Of a stretch of DNA of 64,000 nt, positions 43,517 through 53,369 are shown one piece after another. Location of the stretch: the NCBI RefSeq assembly GCF_030503855.1, contig NZ_CP129971.1:1743501-1807500 (forward strand). The letters run 5' to 3'. Below the pieces are notes generated by a model that worked only from the letters and a program-made list of their open reading frames with translations, was not told where the DNA came from and ran no database searches. This DNA comes from Marivirga salinae (lineage in GTDB: Bacteria > Bacteroidota > Bacteroidia > Cytophagales > Cyclobacteriaceae). Both the position numbers and the translations under genes were made by a program. Within the stretch, counting starts at the first letter, position 1, and each line of letters starts with the position of its first letter.

Positions 43517-44548
43517 TTAGTGAAATTGGATATAATGTCTCCATTTTTCTAATACTTCTTTGAAATCTACTGGCAATTCGGAATCAAATTGAACCGCCTT
43601 ATTTTGAAATGGATGAATAAATCCCAAAGATTTGGCATGCAAAGCCTGCCTTGGGATTATTTTGAAACAATTGTCCACAAAGGATTTATATTTTGAAAAT
43701 TGAGTTCCTTTTAGGATTCTATCACCTCCGTAAGTGGCGTCATTAAATAGGGGATGGCCAATATATTTCAAATGGGCACGGATTTGATGGGTTCTTCCTG
43801 TTTCCAAATTGCATTGGATAAGGGTTACATATCTTAACCTTTCCAATACTTTGTAATGTGTTATGGCAGTTCTACCAAAATCGCCATCAGGAAATGCATC
43901 CGTGATTCTTCTGTCTTTGAAGCTTCGGCCCAAATTAACATCAATTGTGCCTTCATCATCTTCCATGTCACCCCACACTAAAGCGTAATAAGTTCTTTCA
44001 ATACTATGATCAAAAAACTGTCTGGCGAGATGAGTCATGGACTTTTCGGTTTTGGCAATTACCAAAAGACCGGACGTATCCTTATCAATCCGGTGCACAA
44101 GACCTGGTCTGCCTTCATTTCCTTCCATTTCAGGTAGTTGTTGAAAATGATATGCCAAAGCATTAACTAAAGTACCATCCCAATTTTGATGAGCAGGGTG
44201 CACTACCATTCCTGCTTCTTTATTGACTATCAGAAAATCTGAATCTTCATATACAATATCTAGGGGGATATTTTCTGGTTTTACTTCAGTATCTCTAGGA
44301 GGCTCTGGTAATGCAATACGGATATTATCATTAGGATGGATTTTATAATTAGATTTGATCGTTTCTCCATTCACCTGAACAAACCCATCTTTAATGGCTT
44401 TTTGCACCTTATTTCTTGTGACGTTCGGAAGCCTGTCCATTAAGAATTTATCTATTCTTAATAATTCCTGCTTTGGGTCTACTTTTATTTGATGATGTTC
44501 AAACAATCCATCATCTTCATGTTCGTTTTTTGATATATCTTCTTGCAT
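43517..44548 (-). CDS. rluD: RluA/RluD family 23S rRNA pseudouridine synthase
   Basis: 343-aa RNA-modifying enzyme. An S4 RNA-binding domain (about 28-90; RIDKFLMDRLPNVTRNKVQK, then FVQVNG) is followed by the RluA catalytic domain with the catalytic aspartate in VHRIDKDTSGLLVIAKT and LETGRTHQIRAHL later. The S4 domain and length match the RluD type, which makes pseudouridines in 23S rRNA helix 69. RluC cannot be excluded without comparison. Confidence 0.9.
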   Translation of the reverse strand: MQEDISKNEHEDDGLFEHHQIKVDPKQELLRIDKFLMDRLPNVTRNKVQKAIKDGFVQVNGETIKSNYKIHPNDNIRIALPEPPRDTEVKPENIPLDIVYEDSDFLIVNKEAGMVVHPAHQNWDGTLVNALAYHFQQLPEMEGNEGRPGLVHRIDKDTSGLLVIAKTEKSMTHLARQFFDHSIERTYYALVWGDMEDDEGTIDVNLGRSFKDRRITDAFPDGDFGRTAITHYKVLERLRYVTLIQCNLETGRTHQIRAHLKYIGHPLFNDATYGGDRILKGTQFSKYKSFVDNCFKIIPRQALHAKSLGFIHPFQNKAVQFDSELPVDFKEVLEKWRHYIQFH

Positions 44549-44660
44549 AACTTCTTTCAGTTTGCAAAGTTAGTAAAAAGATAGTGCTAACGAACACTTC
44601 ATATATTTTGATGCAAGTATAAAAAGTTAGATATTTATTACGGTGTATGACTATAAAATA

Positions 44661-45539
44661 ATGACAAAATATTTTTGCAGTATATTTTTATTGCTTTCAA
44701 CAGCTTTATGCCAGGCGCAATCGGTGTGGAGTAAGCTAAATAAAGATCCATTCAAAAACTCTCAGGTATATGTTGGGTTTAGAACTGGGGCTAATTACAA
44801 TACCATAAATATTATCAATAGATATTCTTTAATCAAACCAACCTCAAGTTTAGATGAAGGCTTATATGATAAAAAATATCAAGAGGTAGAAAACATTGGG
44901 ATTATTTATGGAGTTTCTTTTCTTTATCAATTTGAACAAAGATTAGTTATAGGGGCTAATGCTTCAGTTAATCAAATTCGTTTTAAGTACACTCAAGACC
45001 AGCCAGGTTCCACTCGAAGTGTGAATTTTATTCATAATCATGATCTTAATTATTTAGATGTTCCAGTTTTCTTTCGATTTATGTTTAGGAAAATAAATAG
45101 CCGATTTTGGGACAAGAAAGGCAGAAAGCCAACTGTTCCGGCAATTATTCCATTTGCTCAAGTTGGATTGAATTTTTCAATGTTAATGAATGCTAATAAA
45201 GAATATTCTAAATTCACTACTCAAAATGGAATTGAGAGCCAGGAGTTTGAAAAAAACGCTGATATTAAATCTTTAATGTCTCCCTTTACTGTGGGGGCTT
45301 TCGTTGGAGGTGGTGCCCGGGTTAGAGTAGGGACATTTTACATAACTGCTGAAGCAAATTTCAGACAGGGTTTAAGCAATGCTAATAATCAAAATGCCAG
45401 ATATTTAAATGAAAATTTACAAAATGAGGCTTATGATATCATGGATGATTTTAGTTTTCAATCAGTTGAAGGCTTAATTGGGATTATATTCCCTTTAAAA
45501 TATTTAAGTAAGAAAGAATTTATGCCGGTTGAGATATGA
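44661..45539 (+). CDS. PorT-like outer-membrane beta-barrel protein
   Basis: About 292 aa. The signal peptide (YFCSIFLLLSTALCQAQ) is followed by alternating amphipathic strands typical of the porin/PorT family (VYVGFRTGANYNTINI, IIYGVSFLYQFEQRLVIGA, PAIIPFAQVGLNFSMLMNA, IIFPLKYL at the end). ATG at 44661 is preferred to GTG at 44643 because it starts the signal peptide. The stop overlaps the next gene by four bases (ATGA). Possibly an envelope or T9SS-associated barrel; no proof. Confidence 0.72.
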   Translation: MTKYFCSIFLLLSTALCQAQSVWSKLNKDPFKNSQVYVGFRTGANYNTINIINRYSLIKPTSSLDEGLYDKKYQEVENIGIIYGVSFLYQFEQRLVIGANASVNQIRFKYTQDQPGSTRSVNFIHNHDLNYLDVPVFFRFMFRKINSRFWDKKGRKPTVPAIIPFAQVGLNFSMLMNANKEYSKFTTQNGIESQEFEKNADIKSLMSPFTVGAFVGGGARVRVGTFYITAEANFRQGLSNANNQNARYLNENLQNEAYDIMDDFSFQSVEGLIGIIFPLKYLSKKEFMPVEI

Positions 45540-46696
45540 GAAATGTATTATTCATGATATCGGTTTTAGTTATATTCTCTTCTTGCGGAGAAGATTTAAT
45601 AGAATTTACGCCTACAGAAAAATTCAATAGTATTTTTGATAATCCATCAGAGGGTCTTAATTATGTTCCCCTGGATGCTATTGAAACGGATGATGGCGGA
45701 TTTCTAGTTTTATCTCAATTGGCAAATGAATCTATTTTTATTTTAAAAATCAGCAATAGGGGTGATTTTCAATGGAGTAGACAAATGGAGCCTCAGTTTG
45801 TGAAGGCGGTAGCTAATTTGATTAGGCAAGGAGATAATTATTACTTCATAGGAAGTACACTGCCTGATTATACCTCAACACTTTTTGAGATCAATGATTT
45901 AGAGCAAACAATTCAAGCTGTTAGAACTTATGATTCTTATCGTAATCCGTTAGCATTTAATAATTTAACTCCTGAATCCTTTTTACTTTTGACATATAAT
46001 GATACTACGGGAACTGTTTTAAGTAAAATATTAGATGGCTTTGCTATGGAATGGGCCAGGAAATTTGATAATATTGAAAATGCAGATCAAAAATTAGAGA
46101 CTTTTCAAAATTCAAATAGGACTAATTTTTTCGTGGGTTCCTATAATTCAGGCTCCATAATTTATTTTAATTCCTTAAGAGATCAGGGTATGAATTTGAC
46201 CTACACAGATGATCAAGGAATTGAAACTGGTAAAATTAGAAGTTCACAAAGGGATATGATCAACTCTGTAACTCCAATACAAAGTGGTTTAATAGCAATA
46301 AATTATACCTTCAGAAATCAAGCTTATTTTATAAGTGACTATCAACCAATTGCTAATGACTCCATAAATCTACAAATTTTAGGAGGTGAAATTTTGCAAG
46401 ATAGATTAAGTATACAGAATGCAAAAAGTGCGTCTATTTCAGTGGGAGCTGTAAGTTACATTGTAAATGCTTATTCTACTTTGGATGGTAGAATAAAACT
46501 TAATTTCTTTAATTCTCAGACAGGAGAACAAGTTGCTATTAAATATTTAGGTGGGATTGATCCTTTGGAAGTAGTTGAGATTATTCCAACGGCAGATGAA
46601 GGGATGGCAATTCTTTCAAGAATAACTATAGCTGGAGCAAAAGAAAGAATTAACCTTATGAAAATTCCTAAAGATGAGATTTTAGAAATATTGTAA
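45536..46696 (+). CDS. Predicted lipoprotein, beta-propeller-like
   Basis: 386 aa with a lipoprotein signal (MRNVLFMISVLVIFSSC, lipobox IFSSC). Repeating units of about 45 residues with aspartate-glycine turns (ETDDGGFLVLSQLANESIFI, RQGDNYYFIGSTL) suggest a beta-propeller or YVTN-like fold. It starts inside the stop of the upstream barrel gene (ATGA), so the two are made together and may form an outer-membrane pair. Function unknown. Confidence 0.68.
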   Translation: MRNVLFMISVLVIFSSCGEDLIEFTPTEKFNSIFDNPSEGLNYVPLDAIETDDGGFLVLSQLANESIFILKISNRGDFQWSRQMEPQFVKAVANLIRQGDNYYFIGSTLPDYTSTLFEINDLEQTIQAVRTYDSYRNPLAFNNLTPESFLLLTYNDTTGTVLSKILDGFAMEWARKFDNIENADQKLETFQNSNRTNFFVGSYNSGSIIYFNSLRDQGMNLTYTDDQGIETGKIRSSQRDMINSVTPIQSGLIAINYTFRNQAYFISDYQPIANDSINLQILGGEILQDRLSIQNAKSASISVGAVSYIVNAYSTLDGRIKLNFFNSQTGEQVAIKYLGGIDPLEVVEIIPTADEGMAILSRITIAGAKERINLMKIPKDEILEIL

Positions 46697-46734
46697 TTTC
46701 AACAATTTGAAAAATTAATCGTTATCAATTTTCT

Positions 46735-47223
46735 ATGAAAAATTTACTCCTTAGTTTATTCGTAGTCACTGCAGTATTCTCTATTAATAAAGCCAGGGCT
46801 CAAAGTGGAGAACTCAAAATTATTGATATACCAGAATTAGAAGAAATAATGCTTCAATCGGAAGGTGAAAAGCTCAAAGTAATAAACTTTTGGGCTACTT
46901 GGTGCAAGCCTTGCATAAAAGAGCTTCCGTATTTTGTGAGTGCGCAAAGCCAATTCCCCGAGGTAGAAATTATTTATATGAGCATTGATTTTTCAGAAAA
47001 TGCTGACAGAGTAGAAAAATTTGCACAAAAGAAAAAACTCAATCCTTCAGGCATTTATTTAATAGATGATGTAGATTATAACGCATGGATAGATAAGGTT
47101 TCTCCTGAATGGTCAGGAGCTATTCCAGCTACTTTGGTTATGAAGGATGGTAAGAAATATTTTTATGAAAAGGAATTTCATGAAGGAGAGTTGGAAGAAT
47201 TGATTAAGCAAAAATTAAAATAA
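46735..47223 (+). CDS. TlpA-like exported thioredoxin-fold protein
   Basis: 162 aa with a signal peptide (LLLSLFVVTAVFSINKARAQ) and a thioredoxin-like domain. The active site is FWATWCKPCIKELPYF (C57, C60), and the cis-proline lies in GAIPATLVMKDG. TlpA/ResA-type proteins reduce disulfides in the periplasm, for example during cytochrome maturation. It is seven bases before a second redoxin and probably shares its transcript. Confidence 0.9.
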   Translation: MKNLLLSLFVVTAVFSINKARAQSGELKIIDIPELEEIMLQSEGEKLKVINFWATWCKPCIKELPYFVSAQSQFPEVEIIYMSIDFSENADRVEKFAQKKKLNPSGIYLIDDVDYNAWIDKVSPEWSGAIPATLVMKDGKKYFYEKEFHEGELEELIKQKLK

Positions 47224-47230
47224 TATACCT

Positions 47231-47827
47231 ATGAAAAAGTTAATTTCATTATCGCTTTTACTAATTGCTTTGATGGCTTTTAGTTTTAAAAAAGGTGGAT
47301 ACGAAGTAGGGGATAAGGCTACAGATTTTTCCCTTAAGAATGTTGATGGAAAAATGGTTTCCATGGATTCATTTGAAGATGCAAAAGGCTATATGATTAT
47401 TTTCACTTGTAATACTTGTCCCTATTCTGTTGCTTATGAAGACAGGATAATTGCTCTACATGAAAAATATGCCGATAAAGGTGTACCTGTAATTGCCATC
47501 AATCCAAATGATGATGAGAAATCTCCTAAAGATTCTTTTGAGAAAATGATTTTAAGGGCGAAAGAAAAAGGATTCCCGTTTCCTTATGTTTATGATGAAA
47601 CCCAAGAAATCACAAAAGCTTATGGAGCTACTAATACACCACATGTTTACGTTTTAGATGCAAATAGGACTGTAAAATATATTGGAGCGATTGATAATAA
47701 TACAAAATCAGCTGAAAAAGCAGATAAAAAATATGTTGAAGATGCAGTCGAAGCTATTTTAAATGGAACCGAAGTACCAGAAAAGAAGACCAAGGCCATT
47801 GGATGTACAATTAAGTGGGCATCATAA
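47231..47827 (+). CDS. Exported AhpC/TSA-type redoxin with CNTCP motif
   Basis: 198 aa. After a short hydrophobic leader (SLSLLLIALMAFSF) comes a thioredoxin-like redoxin domain with C60-NT-C63 in IIFTCNTCPYSVAYEDRI, the two cysteines of this peroxiredoxin-like family, and GATNTPHVYVLDA as the cis-proline block. It follows the TlpA-like gene after seven bases; the pair may form an electron relay in the periplasm. A strong terminator follows. Confidence 0.88.
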   Translation: MKKLISLSLLLIALMAFSFKKGGYEVGDKATDFSLKNVDGKMVSMDSFEDAKGYMIIFTCNTCPYSVAYEDRIIALHEKYADKGVPVIAINPNDDEKSPKDSFEKMILRAKEKGFPFPYVYDETQEITKAYGATNTPHVYVLDANRTVKYIGAIDNNTKSAEKADKKYVEDAVEAILNGTEVPEKKTKAIGCTIKWAS

Positions 47828-47854
47828 TGTTTTTATTTTAAAAGTCACTTTAAG

Positions 47855-47883
47855 AAGCTAACATAACCGTTAGCTTTTTTTGT
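47855..47883 (+). terminator. Terminator after the redoxin pair
   Basis: AAGCTAAC (47855-47862), the loop ATAACC, and GTTAGCTT (47869-47876) followed by TTTTT: a perfect 8-bp stem and T run, 28 bases after the stop codon. Confidence 0.88.
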
Positions 47884-48013
47884 TTGATACTCAGTCGTTT
47901 CTATTTTTTTTATATAATTAATAATGCGAGTTCCCTTTCCTTAGAATAAATTCATTTGTAACAATTCCAGATGGATTACGCTTAATGAAGGCATAACTAA
48001 ACTTTTTTTAAAG

Positions 48014-48622
48014 ATGAATAAAGTAATTTTTGTATTGCCATTATTAATTTTGAGTTCATTTCTTGTGAAAGCTCAATCCGATCAAAGCGGAATTAGAGCA
48101 TCTTTGAACTTATCAAATTTATATGTGGAATCAGTGGATGATGAAAATACAAAACCGGGATTTGCAGTTGGGGTTTATTTTCGAAAAGGTTTATCTGATC
48201 AAATCAGTATTCAACCAGAGATTAATTATAGTTTAAAAGGGTCTCAAATTAATTACGATGGTTTTTTTAGCGGAAGTGGAAAGTATCGATATAATTTATC
48301 GTATGTTGAAATACCTGTTTTGGCTAACTTTCATGTAGGCGAGAGTTTATATTTTAGTGCTGGTCCTTATGTTGCCTCCTTAATTGCTGTTAAAGTAAAA
48401 AATGTGGACGGTGATGGAACAGTTAACAACGTTGAAGAATACGATAGAGATGATTTTAATACTTGGGACTACGGTTTAGCAGCAGGAGTTGGATTTGATT
48501 TTACAGGCGGAACAGCAGGAGTTAGATATAATTATGGATTAGTTGACGTTGCTCCTGACGGAAATGGATTAGATAATGGAAAGAATTCAGTTTTACAATT
48601 CTTCATTGGTTTTGAGTTTTAA
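48014..48622 (+). CDS. Porin-family outer-membrane beta-barrel protein
   Basis: 202 aa with a signal peptide (VIFVLPLLILSSFLVKAQ). The mature part is an eight-strand-like barrel of the outer-membrane beta-barrel/PorT family: SGIRASLNLSNLYVESVDDE at the beginning, ISIQPEINYSLKGSQINYDG, LSYVEIPVLANFHVGESLYF, GVRYNYGLVDVA, ending LQFFIGFEF with a terminal phenylalanine typical of BAM substrates. Role unknown. Confidence 0.85.
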   Translation: MNKVIFVLPLLILSSFLVKAQSDQSGIRASLNLSNLYVESVDDENTKPGFAVGVYFRKGLSDQISIQPEINYSLKGSQINYDGFFSGSGKYRYNLSYVEIPVLANFHVGESLYFSAGPYVASLIAVKVKNVDGDGTVNNVEEYDRDDFNTWDYGLAAGVGFDFTGGTAGVRYNYGLVDVAPDGNGLDNGKNSVLQFFIGFEF

Positions 48623-48646
48623 AGATTATAGTAAATAGATCATGGT

Positions 48647-48676
48647 AAGCGCAGTTGTCTTTGGCAGCTGTGCTTT
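48647..48676. terminator. Bidirectional terminator
   Basis: AAGCGCAGTTG (48647-48657) pairs with CAGCTGTGCTT (48665-48675) over 11 bp with two wobble pairs. T-rich sequence follows on the plus strand. It lies between convergent genes ending at 48622 and 48677. Confidence 0.75.
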
Positions 48677-50200
48677 TTATTTTTTCACCACCATCTCCAA
48701 TAAATCATCTAAGTACTTTCTATTATTTGATAATCTAGGAACTTTATTCTGACCACCTAATTTGCCTCTTTTTCTCATCCATTCATAAAAAGTACCTTGT
48801 GGGACTTTGTGAATTACTAGACAATGTAATGCAATATCTTTGTGTCTTTTGGCATCATAATCAGAATTTATTTTTCTTATCTCATCATCTAATGTATTAG
48901 CAAATTCTTCAATATTATCTGGCTCTTTTGAAAATTCTATAACCCATTCATGCGCCCCGCTTTTTCCTTGTTCCAGATATTTGGGAGCAGCCGTGAAATT
49001 ATCAATGATGACTCCAGTTTTGTTGCAGGCCGTGGCTATAGCTTTTTCAGCATTTTCTATCATCAACTCTTCTCCAAATGCATTTATGAAATGTTTGGTT
49101 CTACCACTGATCTTAATTCTATAAGGGCTTAAAGAAGTAAATCGGATGGTATCACCAATTCTATATCTCCACAAACCTGCATTCGTACTGATGACTAGTT
49201 CATAAACTTTATTGAGTTCTACATCATCCAAACGAATGGTTTTGGGTTGTTTTTGGTCAGCATTTTCTAAAGGAATGAACTCATAGAAGATTCCATAATC
49301 TAGCATTAGAAGCATTTCATCTGAATCCATACTGTCTTGAATTCCAAAAAATCCTTCAGAAGCATTATAAGTTTCCAAGTAATTCATTCTTGGGGATTTT
49401 ATTAAATCCTTGAAAAGAGGCTGGTAGGGAACAAATGAAACTGCTCCATGAATAAATAATTCTAAATTGGGCCAAACCTCTGAAATATCATCTTTTCCGC
49501 TAAGCTCCAGAATTCTCTGCAAAAGAACTACAGTCCAAGTGGGTACGCCTGTAAGGCTCGTGACGTCCTCCTTCATGGTAGCATTAGCCATGGCTTCAAT
49601 TTTTCCTTCCCATTCGTCCATCAAGGCTATTTCCAAGCTGGGGGTCCTGATAATTTGGACCCAAAAAGGGAGATTTTTCATGATGACTGCAGAAACATCA
49701 CCATAAAATGAGTTGGAATTATTGTCAAATTGATTGACCTGCTGGCTTCCACCTATGCTAAGGTTCTTTCCCGTAAAAAGCCTGGAATCAGGATTGTTGT
49801 TTAGATAAATCGATAATAAATCTTTGCCACCTTTAAAATGGCAATCTTCCAATGCTTCATCTGAAACGGGAATGAATTTACTTCTATCGTTGGTGGTTCC
49901 TGAAGATTTAGAAAACCATCTGATTTCAGTTGGCCACAGTATATTTTGGTCTCCTTTTAAGAGTTGGTCTATATAGGGGAATAACTCTTCGTAAGTAAAT
50001 AATGGAACTCTTTCTTGATATTGCTTAAAATTCTTTAAATCCTCAAATTGATATTCTCTTCCAAATTTAGTGTTCCTTGCTCTATAAATCAGTTTTTGAA
50101 GTACTTCACTTTGCATTTCATTTGGGTATTTCATGAAAAGCTCCACTTCGTGAATTCTTTTCTTCATTACCCAGGTCATTATAGAGTGGAGGAATTCCAT
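48677..50200 (-). CDS. GH3 auxin-responsive promoter family protein (acyl-adenylate synthetase fold)
   Basis: 507-aa protein of the GH3 family, ATP-dependent enzymes that in plants join amino acids to hormones such as indole-acetate and jasmonate. ATP-binding motifs are visible: KSSGTTNDRSKFIPVS (P-loop), ETYNASEGFFG and YRIGDTIRFTSL with KISGRTKHFINAFGEELM. Bacterial GH3 proteins are common in Bacteroidota but their substrates are not established. It lies three bases after lptB on the same strand. Confidence 0.9.
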   Translation of the reverse strand: MEFLHSIMTWVMKKRIHEVELFMKYPNEMQSEVLQKLIYRARNTKFGREYQFEDLKNFKQYQERVPLFTYEELFPYIDQLLKGDQNILWPTEIRWFSKSSGTTNDRSKFIPVSDEALEDCHFKGGKDLLSIYLNNNPDSRLFTGKNLSIGGSQQVNQFDNNSNSFYGDVSAVIMKNLPFWVQIIRTPSLEIALMDEWEGKIEAMANATMKEDVTSLTGVPTWTVVLLQRILELSGKDDISEVWPNLELFIHGAVSFVPYQPLFKDLIKSPRMNYLETYNASEGFFGIQDSMDSDEMLLMLDYGIFYEFIPLENADQKQPKTIRLDDVELNKVYELVISTNAGLWRYRIGDTIRFTSLSPYRIKISGRTKHFINAFGEELMIENAEKAIATACNKTGVIIDNFTAAPKYLEQGKSGAHEWVIEFSKEPDNIEEFANTLDDEIRKINSDYDAKRHKDIALHCLVIHKVPQGTFYEWMRKRGKLGGQNKVPRLSNNRKYLDDLLEMVVKK

Positions 50201-50203
50201 AGC

Positions 50204-50935
50204 TTATAGTTTTCGTTTTAATTCGAAATGCTTACCTAAATATACTCTACGTACTTGTTCATCATTTGCCAAGTCTTCAGCAGTTCCAGCCTTCAGCAGT
50301 TTCCCTTCGAACATCAAGTAAGCCCTATCAGTAATAGAAAGCGTTTCGTTAACGTTATGATCGGTTATAAGAATCCCAATATTTTTTTCTTTTAATCTGC
50401 CTACTATAGTTTGAATCTCTTCCACGGCAATTGGGTCGACTCCGGCAAAAGGTTCATCTAATAATATAAAAGCAGGATCCATAGCTAATGCTCTGGCAAT
50501 TTCAGTTCTTCTTCTTTCACCACCTGACAACACCATGCCTTTATTTTTGCGAACATGTCCTAGACTAAATTCTTCCAGCAAACTTTCCATTTTTTCTTTT
50601 CTAGCAGCATTGCTGATTTTCCTCATTTCTAAAACTGCCATAAGGTTCTCTTCCACTGTAAGAGATCTGAACACCGAAGCTTCCTGCGCCAAATATCCAA
50701 CTCCCTTTTTTGCTCTTTTATACATAGGGAGACCAGTGATATTTTGTTCATCTAGAAATATTTGACCGGAGTTCGGCTTTACTAAGCCCACTATCATATA
50801 AAAAGAAGTGGTTTTCCCAGCACCATTGGGTCCTAAAAGTCCAACGATCTCTCCCTGTTCCACACTTACAGAAATATGGTCAACTACAGTCCTTTTTGAA
50901 TATTTCTTAACAAGATTTTCAGCTCTTAATATCAT
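50204..50935 (-). CDS. lptB: LPS export ABC transporter ATPase LptB
   Basis: ATPase driving LptFG-dependent lipopolysaccharide extraction and transport to the outer membrane. 243 aa. Walker A is [19 protein letters not shown], the Q-loop is [20 protein letters not shown], the ABC signature is [16 protein letters not shown], Walker B is [12 protein letters not shown], and the switch His is in LITDHNV. The ATG at 50935 is chosen because [12 protein letters not shown] is the family start. The lptFG and lptC genes are not adjacent. Confidence 0.94.
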   Translation of the reverse strand: MILRAENLVKKYSKRTVVDHISVSVEQGEIVGLLGPNGAGKTTSFYMIVGLVKPNSGQIFLDEQNITGLPMYKRAKKGVGYLAQEASVFRSLTVEENLMAVLEMRKISNAARKEKMESLLEEFSLGHVRKNKGMVLSGGERRRTEIARALAMDPAFILLDEPFAGVDPIAVEEIQTIVGRLKEKNIGILITDHNVNETLSITDRAYLMFEGKLLKAGTAEDLANDEQVRRVYLGKHFELKRKL

Positions 50936-51001
50936 TTTTGTTTTTTTGTTTTGAAGCTTAAAAGCAACAAACATACCTAATTAGCAAATTAACGAAAATA
51001 A

Positions 51002-52711
51002 TTACTCAATGCGGATATCTTTTAGATAAAGCTGTAAAGATTTTACGCCATTAAAGTGATTTTCTTGTATGGTAAATGCTATTTCAAAAGTATTTGAATT
51101 CATAATAAGCGCTTTGTATTCCGCCATTCCAAATCCGATGGCTGTAATTTTATTTTTCCCGCTTTTATCTTTAATGGTAAGTTTTAGATGTTTTTCTTTT
51201 AGAATCAAGGGTTCTCCTACTATTGATAAATTCTTAGCAGCAAAAACCGGTTGCATATTTCCAGGCCCAAAAGGATCCATTTGACTCAAGATAGAGTAAA
51301 ATTTATCTGTAATTTGATCTAATTCAATATAACTATCAATATTTACTTTTGGAATGAGCTGCTCTTCGGTTATATGTTTTTGAACTATAGCTTCAAAAGC
51401 AGCAGCGAAATTAGGGATTTGATCTATTGAAAGCGTTAAACCAGCTGCATGTTTATGCCCCCCGAACTGTTCCAAATGTTCTTTGCACGACTCAATTGCT
51501 GAATAGAGATCAAAACCTTCTACAGATCGTGCAGAACCCGTTGCTTTTCCATTGGATTCAGTCATGATGATCGTAGGCCGATAATGATGTTCAATACATC
51601 TGGAAGCTACTATACCGATTACTCCTTTGTGCCAGTTTTTATTAAAAAGCACTGTACTTTTAGCGCTTAGTAGATTTTCGTTTTCTTCAATAGTGCTTAG
51701 GGCTTCAGCAGTAATATTTTGATCAAAATCTTTTCTAGTATTATTTTTAGTGGTGACATTTTCAGCAATAATTAAAGCCTCATCTTCATGGATGGCAGTT
51801 AATAATCTTACAGCTAAGTGAGCATGATCTATTCTGCCAGCAGCATTTATCCTTGGGCCAAGTTGGAAGACTAAATTGGATATGGTGATTTTATCTTTCA
51901 GTCCTGATGCTTGCAGTAATGCCTTTATTCCTGGTCTAGGGTTAAAATTAATTTTTTCTAATCCATAAAAAGCTAATGTTCTATTTTCTCCAGTTACAGC
52001 TACAATATCAGCGGCAATGCTAATAGCAACCAAATCGAGTAACTCAAAAGCATGATGCTCAGGGATTTCTTTTTGAATACAAAAAGCTTGAATAAGCTTG
52101 AAGCCGACCCCACAACCCGACAGTTCTTTAAAAGGGTAGGAGCAATCTTTTCTTTTAGGATCCAAAACAGCAATTGCTTCAGGTAAGGTTTCACCTGGAT
52201 TATGGTGATCGCAAATAATAAAGTCAATATCTTTTGAATTAGCATAATTAACTTGATCTAAAGCTTTTATGCCGCAATCAAGTGAAATGATAAGGCCACA
52301 ATTATTCTCCTTTGCATAATCAATGCCTTTGATTGAGATTCCATAGCCTTCCAAATACCTATCTGGAATGTAGTAGAAAAGATTTTTGCAATAATTCTTT
52401 AAGAAGCTGTACATCATAGCAACAGATGTAGAACCATCCACATCATAATCCCCATAAACCAGAATTGGCTCATTGTTGTCAATGGCTTTTATTAATCTAT
52501 TAACAGCAATTGACATATCCTGCATCAGAAATGGATCATGACAGTCTTCAATCGAAGGTCTGAAATAAGATTTTGCCTCTTCAAAACTGGTAATTCCTCT
52601 ATTTACCAATATTTTGGATAGGACAGGATTGATATTAATTGATTGACTTAATTCATCAACTTTAGGGGACTGAGGTTCTGGTTCTATAATCCACTTTTTT
52701 TGTTTTGGCAT
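51002..52711 (-). CDS. recJ: Single-stranded-DNA-specific exonuclease RecJ
   Basis: 5'-3' exonuclease for RecF recombination and mismatch repair, DHH phosphoesterase family. 569 aa, the normal length. Motifs: VYGDYDVDGSTSVAMMYSF (motif I), SLDCG (II), DFIICDHHNPG (DHH, motif III), and DHAHLAVRLL in GRIDHAHLA. The DHHA1 domain includes GATGSARSVEGFDLYSAI-like residues (KATGSARS) and FGGHKHAAG. A hairpin repeat lies just upstream of the start. Confidence 0.95.
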   Translation of the reverse strand: MPKQKKWIIEPEPQSPKVDELSQSININPVLSKILVNRGITSFEEAKSYFRPSIEDCHDPFLMQDMSIAVNRLIKAIDNNEPILVYGDYDVDGSTSVAMMYSFLKNYCKNLFYYIPDRYLEGYGISIKGIDYAKENNCGLIISLDCGIKALDQVNYANSKDIDFIICDHHNPGETLPEAIAVLDPKRKDCSYPFKELSGCGVGFKLIQAFCIQKEIPEHHAFELLDLVAISIAADIVAVTGENRTLAFYGLEKINFNPRPGIKALLQASGLKDKITISNLVFQLGPRINAAGRIDHAHLAVRLLTAIHEDEALIIAENVTTKNNTRKDFDQNITAEALSTIEENENLLSAKSTVLFNKNWHKGVIGIVASRCIEHHYRPTIIMTESNGKATGSARSVEGFDLYSAIESCKEHLEQFGGHKHAAGLTLSIDQIPNFAAAFEAIVQKHITEEQLIPKVNIDSYIELDQITDKFYSILSQMDPFGPGNMQPVFAAKNLSIVGEPLILKEKHLKLTIKDKSGKNKITAIGFGMAEYKALIMNSNTFEIAFTIQENHFNGVKSLQLYLKDIRIE

Positions 52712-52725
52712 ACTACAAAATTAAA

Positions 52726-52768
52726 AAGGCTTCGATTAATACCGAAGCCTTTCTTAAAAATGATTTAT
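52726..52768. repeat. Copy 1 of a 43-bp imperfect direct repeat with internal hairpin
   Basis: AAAGGCTTCG (52726-52735) and CGAAGCCTTT (52743-52752) form a hairpin with a 7-base loop, followed by CTTAAAAATGATTTA. A copy with six differences over 43 positions lies at 53606-53648. The two flank the lipoprotein gene at 52911. Confidence 0.7.
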
Positions 52769-52910
52769 TTGAATGTCTGATATTGAGTTACACCTTACTT
52801 TATCAATATAAATATCCTTATCTAAAATAGATAAAATTGCTATGTGATTTTGTATATTGAAATAATTCTAATATAATTGAAAAAACATAAACTATAGAAT
52901 AAAAAATATT

Positions 52911-53360
52911 ATGAAAAAACTATTAACAATTACCGTTGCTATTATTGCTTTAACACTTGTATCATGCAGTCAAGAGGAGAATTTGGTTGTGGAAAAAGAA
53001 CAATTAGAAGGAATATTAATTGAAGAGTTTAATGACCAGAATCAAAGAACGATGCCCAGAAGAAAGGTGGATGGTGCAGGTGTAAGTGTAAGGAGATTGG
53101 CAGGTTCTTCAAGAACAGTTAATTCGTTGAATTCCTACAAATCAGAAGAAGTAAGTTATGCTCTTACAGATGAAAATGGAGAGTTCTCATTAGATGGAAT
53201 TCCAGAAGGAAATTATGTAGTGGTTTTTGAATATGAGGATTTGCCAACCAATCCTGATTCGAATAACCAAATTATCATTTCAGGGTCTAATGATCAGAAA
53301 ATATCTGTAGAGGGTCTTATTGAGAATGAGTCAATCTATATTGAGACTAGTGTCGAGTAA
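52911..53360 (+). CDS. Lipoprotein consisting of the GAGVSVR-type module
   Basis: 149 aa. The lipoprotein signal (LLTITVAIIALTLVSC, lipobox LVSC, then SQEEN) anchors a module of about 110 residues. Its core is PRRKVDGAGVSVRRLAGSSR, followed by LTDENGEFSLDGIPEGNYVV, which resembles a SdrD B-like/carboxypeptidase regulatory fold. A clear relative of this module lies near the C-terminus of the large T9SS protein at 57191-62119 (PRRKVSGAGVSVRTLSGSSR, TDENGEFEIPNLPAGRYSI), with matching 12- and 14-base DNA runs. The gene is flanked by direct repeats. Function unknown; perhaps a surface partner of the CHAT or T9SS protein. Confidence 0.75.
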   Translation: MKKLLTITVAIIALTLVSCSQEENLVVEKEQLEGILIEEFNDQNQRTMPRRKVDGAGVSVRRLAGSSRTVNSLNSYKSEEVSYALTDENGEFSLDGIPEGNYVVVFEYEDLPTNPDSNNQIIISGSNDQKISVEGLIENESIYIETSVE

Positions 53361-53369
53361 TTAAATCTC

